From positions 1-7,292 of the forward strand of contig JAZUCM010000110.1 of assembly GCA_045639085.1 (NCBI GenBank): a stretch of DNA of 7,292 nt. Direction: 5' to 3'. The DNA is from Gastranaerophilus sp045639085 (GTDB lineage Bacteria > Cyanobacteriota > Vampirovibrionia > Gastranaerophilales > Gastranaerophilaceae). Position numbers and translations under genes: made by a program. Every line of letters begins with the position of its first letter. Position 1 is the stretch's first letter. The notes under the pieces were generated by a model that worked only from the letters and a program-made list of their open reading frames with translations, was not told where the DNA came from and searched no databases. This document shows positions 1 through 4,956 of this stretch, one piece after another.

Positions 1-900
1 ACCTTGCCAAGCTTGATGGCGAATATTAACGAACGCACTTGGAACACACAACGAAAAGCGCTTTACGCGCGCATGTCCCAAGCCATTGCAATGATGCCAC
101 AAGTCGGCGGTTATGGAACTTTGACCGCAGATGAAAGTGGAAGTGTTACGGCTGACACTGCGGCGGAAACGTTCTTGACAGAGGGACTAAGCAAAGTCCT
201 CAAAATAAACAACATTTGTGATAACGAGCACCTTGCTGATTGTGGTATTCCTACAACTTATACTGATATGGCTAATGCGACGAAATCTATGCCTACGAAG
301 TTGAGTGATTTGCATTCTGCGTTGACGTATGTTAATAGTTCCTGGACACACGGCAGTACTACATTTCTCAATTCATATCAAAATTTAGATACCAAGGCTG
401 CTGCATTTGAAACGCAAAACGGTGAGAGTGTACTCACTTTCTATAGACCCAATTGTTTATCAAGTATTGGAGAAGAGAATTTTGCTCAGGATATTGTCTG
501 TGCTAATATGATATATGATTTAAACGGAAATAAGGGACCTAATACCGTCGGTAAAGATATTGGTTATTTGACGGCGTTGTATTCTGCGGATAGTGTTGTG
601 GTAGCGCCGATGCCTTATAGTCAACCTGTCGGGGGATTTATATCTTCCGAGGCATCAAGTGCTTGCACATCGAATGTTGGAGAGGATTATCGTTTGCCGA
701 CTAAAGATGAGGCCGCTGCATTATTTGTTAATTCCGCTTTTTCAGGTTTGCCGCTTGAAGGGATGAATAATACTTGGTATACGAGTTCAAAGACTGTTCA
801 TAACAGCCAGGTGGTAAACTGGGTTATTTTATCGTCTATTGGTCAATATAGAGTGCCTCTAGCTAATGGTAATTGGTATTCTCTATGTGTCAAACGTTAA
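1..900 (+). CDS. Type IV pilin/pseudopilin-like surface protein with DUF1566-like C-terminus, 5'-truncated by window edge
   Basis: The frame is open from base 1 (299 codons, TAA at 898-900), so the TTG at 4 is almost certainly not the start. The first visible residues, TLPSLMANINERTW, look like the end of the hydrophobic N-terminal helix of prepilins, where a methylated pilin-like signal (...MTMPSLMAN...) runs into the soluble domain. The prepilin peptidase site itself is outside the window. Counting from the TTG codon, residues 172-185 form a D-L-N-G-x-K-G-P-N-x-x-G-K-D motif that I associate with pilin-like proteins of gut Melainabacteria and that may bind calcium. Residues about 218-298 (YRLPTKDEA, then NTWYTSS, ending WYSLCVKR) resemble the DUF1566/Lcl C-terminal fold. 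Five cysteines (C71, C80, C151, C166, C221) plus C295 could form disulfides in an exported domain. The likely role is a minor pilin or pseudopilin displayed outside the cell. The pilin-like class is fairly secure, the exact role unknown. Base composition shifts along the gene (about 51% GC in 1-180, about 34% in 361-540). Confidence 0.72.
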   Translation, partial: TLPSLMANINERTWNTQRKALYARMSQAIAMMPQVGGYGTLTADESGSVTADTAAETFLTEGLSKVLKINNICDNEHLADCGIPTTYTDMANATKSMPTKLSDLHSALTYVNSSWTHGSTTFLNSYQNLDTKAAAFETQNGESVLTFYRPNCLSSIGEENFAQDIVCANMIYDLNGNKGPNTVGKDIGYLTALYSADSVVVAPMPYSQPVGGFISSEASSACTSNVGEDYRLPTKDEAAALFVNSAFSGLPLEGMNNTWYTSSKTVHNSQVVNWVILSSIGQYRVPLANGNWYSLCVKR

Positions 901-925
901 TTCTTGCAACATAACTTAGTATACT
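897..925 (+). promoter_or_regulatory. Possible alaS promoter (-10 TATACT, weak -35)
   Basis: TATACT at 920-925 matches five of six bases of the sigma70 -10. The hexamer 17 bp upstream (TTAATT, 897-902) is a poor -35, and TTGCAA at 904-909 is too close. Transcription would begin near 932, inside the 5' arm of the following hairpin, so the alaS message would lack part of that arm and could escape termination. This is inferred from position and one hexamer only. Confidence 0.3.
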
Positions 926-929
926 CTTC

Positions 930-975
930 AAAATCATCTGTTTTCGTAATACTATTATGAGACGGATGATTTTTT
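930..975 (+). terminator. Long Rho-independent terminator-like hairpin after the pilin-like gene, just before alaS
   Basis: Arms 930-940 and 963-973 pair over 11 bp with one G-T wobble. The helix continues inward (941-943 with 960-962, T944 bulged, then 945-950 with 954-959), leaving a 3-nt loop at 951-953. Six Ts (970-975) form the tract. It lies 30 bp after the pilin stop codon and is well placed to end that transcript. The alaS Shine-Dalgarno begins only four bases after the T-run, so there is no room for a promoter between hairpin and gene. The hairpin may therefore also act in the alaS leader. Confidence 0.75.
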
Positions 976-989
976 AGAAGAGGAAAATT

Positions 990-3641
990 ATGTTAACAGG
1001 AAATCAAATTAGAAAATTATATTTAGATTATTTTAAAGAAAAACACCAACATACAATCGTTGAAAGTTCCAGTCTTGTGCCGGATAATCCGACTGTATTA
1101 TTGACGACGGCTGGCATGTTACAGTTTTTACCGATGTTTTTAGGTATCGTAAAGCCTCCGTATGATCCTGCGCGCGCGGCGTCTTGTCAAAAGTGTGCAA
1201 GAGCGGGCGGGAAGGATTCTGATATCGAAAACGTGGGTAGAACTCCGCGACACCATACTTTCTTTGAGATGTTGGGTAATTTTTCATTTGGTGATTATTA
1301 CAAACGCGAGATTATTCCTTGGGCTTGGGAGTTTGTGACCGAGGTTTTGAAACTTGATAAAGACAGACTTTGGATTACTATTTTTGAAACTGATGATGAG
1401 GCGGCTGAGATTTGGCAGTCAATTGGTGTTCCGGCAGAACGTATTAAGCGCAAAGGAAAGAAGGACAATTTCTGGGGGCCTCCTGGCGCGTCCGGGTCTT
1501 GTGGTCCTTGTTCTGAAATCCACTACGACTTAGGCGAAGAATATAAGTGTGACCACCCTGATTGCGGTATTGATACATGTGAATGTAATCGTTGGGTTGA
1601 AATTTGGAACCTTGTTTTCACCGAACTTTATCAGGATGAAGAAGGAAACCAATCGCCGCTAGAAAAGAAAAATGTTGATACCGGCATGGGTTTAGAACGT
1701 ATAACCATGGTTTGCCAAGGAGTTGCGTCAACTTTTGAGACTGATTTATTAAAACCTATTTTGGATAAAGTTTCTGAAATGAGCGGTGTTCCTTACAAAA
1801 AATCTGAGAAAACTGATGTTTCGTTGCGCATTATTACGGACCATGCAAGATGTGTTTCTTTCTTGATTTCTGATGGCGTAATACCGGGAAATGAAGGCAG
1901 AAGTTATGTCTTGAGGATGATTTTAAGACGTGCATTGCGTCACGGCAAAATATTGGGTATGGATTTGCCGTTCCTGTATAAACTCGTTGATACGGTTATT
2001 GGGCTTTACGGCGAGGCGTATCCTGATTTAGTTAAAAATGAGGCTAAAATCAAAGACGTTATCAGAAAAGAAGAAGAACGTTTTAAGGTAACACTTGATA
2101 GAGGCTACAAACTTCTTGATGAGTTCATTGCTGAGAAAAAGGACATTGATGGAGAAAGCGCGTTCCGCCTGTACGATACTTTTGGATTCCCGTTTGAATT
2201 GACGCGTGAAATCGCAGAAGAAAACGGCTTGAAAGTTGATGAAGATGGTTTCAAAGTTGCTATGCAAGAGCAAAAAGACCGTGCAAAAGCTGCTACGGCT
2301 AAGATTTCTGTTACGGGCGATATTAAATACGCAAAAGTTGAGGAGGAAGTCGGCTCAACTGAGTTTGTTGGATATGACGAAGTTGCGTGTGAAGCTAAAA
2401 TTCTTGCGCAAATTGAGGGTGAAGGCTTCGTCGATATTGTTCTTGATAAAACGCCGTTTTATGCAGAATGTGGTGGTCAGGTCGGTGATAGCGGCATTAT
2501 CGAAAGTGAAAATTTGAAAGCCGAAGTCTTGACAACGTTCAAGGTTAATCACTTGTTCGTTCATAGATGCCAGATTTTGAACGGTGAAGTTGTGATTGGC
2601 GATAGCGTTTGTGCGACAATTGACGCACAAAGACGTGCTGAAATTAGAGTTCACCACACTTCAGCCCACCTGCTTCAAGCTGCCCTTGTTAAAGTTCTTG
2701 GAGATGAAGTTAAACAGGCGGGCTCGCAGGTTGAAGAAAATCGTATGAGGTTTGACTTTACGTTCTCTCGTGCTATGACGGCGGATGAAGTTCAAAAAGT
2801 TGAAAACCAAATGAATGACTGGATTAATGATAAATTGAAGGTCAGAACTGACGTTATGGATATAGAAGAAGCCAAGTTGACGGGCGCAACCGCACTGTTT
2901 GGTGAAAAATACGAAGATGTTGTTCGTGTTGTTTCGATTGGTGGAGAAGGTAAATGTAAGTGCGGTGGAAAATGTAAATGCCACACCGGTGAGCCTCCTG
3001 CCGTAATTTCCAGAGAATTTTGCGCTGGAACTCACGCAAAATCAACAGGTGATTTGAGACTTGTGAAAATTGTTTCAGAAAGCGCGATTGCTGCCGGAAC
3101 TCGTCGTATTGAGTTGGTTGTTTCTAAGGCTGCAATTGATTATATGAACGCTAAAGCGGCTGTTACTAATGCTCTTGAGGCTAAATTTAAGGTTCATACG
3201 GATGAAGTTGTTGAACGCGTTGAAAAGCTTGCAGAAGAAAATCGTGAGTTGCAAAAACAGCTCGCTCAACTTAAAGAAGAGCAAGCACGTGGTAAATTCG
3301 CGACATTTATTTCTAAGGCGCAAGACATTACAGGCGGAAAATTATTTATTTCAAAAATCGAAAACTTTGATGCAGACGCAATTAAGGCCGGTGTCGAACT
3401 TCTTGCTAACAAGCTTGGTGACAGTGTAATCGTCCTTGCAAATGATAAAATGGTTATCGCGAAAGTTTCCGAAAACTTTGTTAAAGCTGGTGTGAATGCA
3501 GGCAAAATTGTTGGTGAAATTGCTCGTGCGACCGGCGCAAACGGTGGTGGACGTCCTAACTTCGCGCAAGGCGGTGTTAAAGACGCATCTAAGTTGGATG
3601 AGGCTTTGGCTGCGGTTGAAGCTTCTATCTCTAAAGCTTAA
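990..3641 (+). CDS. alaS: Alanyl-tRNA synthetase
   Basis: This cytosolic class II enzyme attaches alanine to tRNA-Ala using ATP and hydrolyses mischarged Ser/Gly-tRNA-Ala. It is 883 residues, the usual bacterial length. The catalytic domain (about 1-250) shows TAGMLQFLPMFLG, RHHTFFEMLGNFSFGDY (87-103) and GMGLER (232-237), with a Cys cluster (C187, C192, C197, C199) seen in many bacterial AlaRS. The tRNA-recognition region follows (about 250-460). The editing domain carries the zinc ligands HTSAH (H556, H560) and CAGTH (C678, H682); Q576 lies where the editing glutamine is expected. A coiled coil spans about 735-770, and the C-Ala domain holds GGGRPNFAQGG (852-862). ATG 990 follows AGAGGA (979-984) at 5-nt spacing and gives the canonical N-terminus. 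The odd feature is an extra Cys-rich segment of about 18 residues (654-670, CKCGGKCKCH core) just before the second zinc half-site. The identification is secure; the role of the insert is unknown. No clear terminator separates it from dut, so read-through is possible. Confidence 0.98.
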   Translation: MLTGNQIRKLYLDYFKEKHQHTIVESSSLVPDNPTVLLTTAGMLQFLPMFLGIVKPPYDPARAASCQKCARAGGKDSDIENVGRTPRHHTFFEMLGNFSFGDYYKREIIPWAWEFVTEVLKLDKDRLWITIFETDDEAAEIWQSIGVPAERIKRKGKKDNFWGPPGASGSCGPCSEIHYDLGEEYKCDHPDCGIDTCECNRWVEIWNLVFTELYQDEEGNQSPLEKKNVDTGMGLERITMVCQGVASTFETDLLKPILDKVSEMSGVPYKKSEKTDVSLRIITDHARCVSFLISDGVIPGNEGRSYVLRMILRRALRHGKILGMDLPFLYKLVDTVIGLYGEAYPDLVKNEAKIKDVIRKEEERFKVTLDRGYKLLDEFIAEKKDIDGESAFRLYDTFGFPFELTREIAEENGLKVDEDGFKVAMQEQKDRAKAATAKISVTGDIKYAKVEEEVGSTEFVGYDEVACEAKILAQIEGEGFVDIVLDKTPFYAECGGQVGDSGIIESENLKAEVLTTFKVNHLFVHRCQILNGEVVIGDSVCATIDAQRRAEIRVHHTSAHLLQAALVKVLGDEVKQAGSQVEENRMRFDFTFSRAMTADEVQKVENQMNDWINDKLKVRTDVMDIEEAKLTGATALFGEKYEDVVRVVSIGGEGKCKCGGKCKCHTGEPPAVISREFCAGTHAKSTGDLRLVKIVSESAIAAGTRRIELVVSKAAIDYMNAKAAVTNALEAKFKVHTDEVVERVEKLAEENRELQKQLAQLKEEQARGKFATFISKAQDITGGKLFISKIENFDADAIKAGVELLANKLGDSVIVLANDKMVIAKVSENFVKAGVNAGKIVGEIARATGANGGGRPNFAQGGVKDASKLDEALAAVEASISKA
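2949..2984 (+). repeat. Tandem 18-bp duplication encoding G-K-C-K-C units inside alaS
   Basis: Two adjacent 18-bp units (2949-2966 and 2967-2984) match at 13 of 18 positions, and at 13 of the first 15. They encode G-K-C-K-C-G and G-K-C-K-C-H. The result is an in-frame Cys-x-Cys pair (C656/C658 and C662/C664) plus H665 in the AlaRS editing domain. The similarity at DNA level suggests a short tandem duplication in which the Cys codons were kept. Confidence 0.7.
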
Positions 3642-3677
3642 CCCCTTTAACCTATTAACCTTTTAACCATTTAACAT
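3637..3677 (+). promoter_or_regulatory. Direct-repeat array of TTAAC(C), resembling a cyanobacterial Pho box, upstream of dut
   Basis: TTAAC begins at 3638, 3647, 3655, 3663 and 3671. The last four are in exact 8-bp register: TTTAACCT (3646), ATTAACCT (3654), TTTAACCA (3662), TTTAACAT (3670). The first, CTTAACCC (3637), is offset by one base and overlaps the alaS stop codon. The published binding unit of the cyanobacterial phosphate regulator SphR/PhoB is PyTTAAPyPy(T/A) in three direct 8-bp repeats. Two units here match it fully and the others miss one position. The array ends 14 bp before AATAAT (3692-3697), a possible -10, so it would cover the -35 position as in Pho-activated promoters. 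The resemblance is direct; regulation of dut by phosphate is inference. Confidence 0.5.
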
Positions 3678-3691
3678 GCAATCACATTATT

Positions 3692-3697
3692 AATAAT
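3692..3697 (+). promoter_or_regulatory. Possible -10 element for dut
   Basis: AATAAT matches five of six bases of TATAAT. With TTTAAC (3670-3675) as a poor -35 the spacer would be 16 bp, which fits an activator-dependent promoter using the TTAACC array. It lies in a 12-bp AT palindrome (3686-3697), so by base composition alone the match is weak. The predicted start near 3704 would fall on the dut Shine-Dalgarno (3704-3710), so either the start or this hexamer may be wrong. Confidence 0.25.
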
Positions 3698-3715
3698 TTG
3701 AAAAAGGAGAAATAA

Positions 3716-4153
3716 ATGACTGTTTTGAAAATTCAAAGATTACCACATAATGTAAATGTTCCTGAATATAAAACTGAAGGCGCTGCCGGCATGGATTTGT
3801 GTGCGGCTATTTCAGAACCTATTGTATTGAAACCGTTAGAAAGAAAATTGATTCCTACAGGTCTAAAAATTGAACTTGAACACGGGTATGAGGCGCAAAT
3901 CAGACCACGTTCTGGGCTTTCTATCAAGCACGGAATTACGTTGATTAACTGTGTTGGCACGGTCGATGAAGACTATAGAGGTGAAGTTTGTATCGCGCTT
4001 GTGAACCTTTCAACTCAGTCTTATGTGATTCAACCGGGCGAACGTGTTGCACAAATGGTTATAGCAAAATACGAACAGGCTAAAATTGAAGTGGTTACTG
4101 AACTTTCTGATACTACTCGCGGTGAAGGTGGGTTCGGAAGTACAGGTAAATAG
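3716..4153 (+). CDS. dut: Deoxyuridine 5'-triphosphate nucleotidohydrolase (dUTPase)
   Basis: This trimeric cytosolic enzyme hydrolyses dUTP to dUMP and pyrophosphate, keeping uracil out of DNA and supplying dUMP for thymidylate synthesis. At 145 residues it has the usual length. All five family motifs are present in order: AAGMDLCA (23-30), PRSGLS (64-69), GTVDEDYRGE (81-90), GERVAQM (108-114) and the C-terminal RGEGGFGSTG (135-144). D84 in motif 3 is the expected water-activating aspartate and Y87 the uracil-discriminating tyrosine. F140 in motif 5 is the expected base-stacking aromatic that closes over the active site. ATG 3716 follows a strong AAGGAGA (3704-3710) and gives a canonical N-terminus. 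It lies 74 bp after alaS, behind the TTAACC array, and 95 bp before the next co-directional gene. Nothing is missing and the identification is secure. Confidence 0.97.
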   Translation: MTVLKIQRLPHNVNVPEYKTEGAAGMDLCAAISEPIVLKPLERKLIPTGLKIELEHGYEAQIRPRSGLSIKHGITLINCVGTVDEDYRGEVCIALVNLSTQSYVIQPGERVAQMVIAKYEQAKIEVVTELSDTTRGEGGFGSTGK

Positions 4154-4166
4154 TATTAATAAATGT

Positions 4167-4195
4167 AAAAAATTTGTAAAATAGCGCAAATTTTT
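4167..4195 (+). terminator. AT-rich hairpin after dut, weak terminator candidate
   Basis: A perfect 9-bp inverted repeat (AAAAATTTG at 4168-4176, CAAATTTTT at 4187-4195) encloses a 10-nt loop and ends in a T-run. It contains only one G-C pair, so the stem is weak and some read-through into the next gene is likely. It begins 14 bp after the dut stop codon. Confidence 0.4.
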
Positions 4196-4208
4196 ATATG
4201 TTTATTTT

Positions 4209-4214
4209 TATACT
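4209..4214 (+). promoter_or_regulatory. Possible -10 (TATACT) for the 218-residue protein gene
   Basis: TATACT lies 34 bp before the start codon, right after the weak hairpin, which would suit a separate promoter for this gene. The same hexamer sits before alaS at 920-925. No acceptable -35 is seen at 16-18 bp spacing, and the surroundings are very AT-rich, so confidence is low. Confidence 0.3.
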
Positions 4215-4248
4215 AGATGTGTAGGTTCCCAAATCGTGGAGAAAATTT

Positions 4249-4905
4249 ATGCAAGTTGATAATCGAAATCGTTCTTTGGTCGTTGCGACAAGTGCTGTCG
4301 CCGGTGTTGGCGCAGGTGTCGCTGCAGGACATTACATGCCACTTGTGAACGTGAAAAGTGAGGCGACATCTGATAAATTTGTTAAAGAAGTCGCAAAGGA
4401 AATGAACACCGCAAAGCTTTATAACCTTGTAAATGCTGCGGCGGCAAATGATTATTTAGACACTGTCTATGTAAATGATAAAACTTATGCTAATAAAGCT
4501 CAGGTTGATAAATTCTTTAAGCGGTTTGGCGATTTTTTAGGCGTTAAAAAAGAACAATTTGTTGATGACAAAGGCAAAGAACTTAAAGGTAAAGCTTTGG
4601 CTGATAAGTTAAAAGAAACTGTCCAAAATAAAATAGCTGAAAATGGTGAAGTTAAAATTTCTGATGATGAAAAATTGTTTAACTTGACTGTTAATACAGA
4701 TGAATCTGAAGCAAAAGCTCTTATTAAAGACGGCTTTGAGAAGAAAAAGTTGGTAAAAGCCGGAGCCACTATTACGGCAGAAGGTCGAAATGCGTTAAAA
4801 CGCGCAATGAAAACGGTTCAGAACGAACGTATGATTAAAGGTGGCGTTGTTGGCGGTTTGCTGGCATTGGCTGCGTCTACGGTTCTGACTTGTCCAAAAG
4901 ACTAA
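4249..4905 (+). CDS. Hypothetical protein with hydrophobic segments at both ends
   Basis: I do not recognise this 218-residue protein. It has a Gly/Ala-rich hydrophobic segment near the N-terminus (about residues 9-29, VVATSAVAGVGAGVAAG) and a second at the C-terminus (about 198-214, GGVVGGLLALAAS), ending in TCPKD with the only cysteine, C215. Between them are about 165 charged, Lys-rich residues that look mostly helical (for example 84-130) with no motif I can name. This suggests a membrane-anchored protein with both ends in the membrane and a soluble hairpin domain, or one membrane-active at both ends. The N-terminal segment lacks a convincing signal-peptidase site, and no lipobox is seen. 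ATG 4249 follows GGAGAA (4238-4243) at good spacing. Composition and codon use resemble its neighbours, so it does not look recently acquired. It is probably a lineage-restricted family; no function can be assigned. Confidence 0.85.
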   Translation: MQVDNRNRSLVVATSAVAGVGAGVAAGHYMPLVNVKSEATSDKFVKEVAKEMNTAKLYNLVNAAAANDYLDTVYVNDKTYANKAQVDKFFKRFGDFLGVKKEQFVDDKGKELKGKALADKLKETVQNKIAENGEVKISDDEKLFNLTVNTDESEAKALIKDGFEKKKLVKAGATITAEGRNALKRAMKTVQNERMIKGGVVGGLLALAASTVLTCPKD

Positions 4906-4929
4906 TTTGAAAATTATTCATATAACAAC

Positions 4930-4956
4930 AAAAACGGCGTCTTGAACGCCGTTTTT
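4930..4956. terminator. Bidirectional Rho-independent terminator between convergent genes
   Basis: A perfect 11-bp stem (AAAAACGGCGT at 4930-4940 with ACGCCGTTTTT at 4946-4956) has a 5-nt loop CTTGA. It has a T-tract on the plus strand and, because the left arm begins with five As, an equivalent tract on the minus strand. It lies 25 bp after the stop of the 218-residue protein gene. It also overlaps the last two bases of the GH57 stop codon, so it can end transcription from both sides. Confidence 0.93.

Noticed and set aside
4..6. TTG as start codon of the pilin-like gene
   Set aside because: The frame is open to base 1, there is no room for a ribosome site, and the residues read as the middle of a prepilin helix region, so the true start is outside the window.
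1548..1586. Cys cluster C187/C192/C197/C199 in the AlaRS catalytic domain as a novel metal site
   Set aside because: A similar C-x-x-x-x-C ... C-x-C segment before the R-[WY]-x-E-[IF]-W-N-L-V-F strand is common in bacterial AlaRS, so it is not unusual.
3686..3697. Perfect 12-bp palindrome ATTATTAATAAT as an operator
   Set aside because: It is made only of A and T in an AT-rich spacer, so a chance palindrome is likely.
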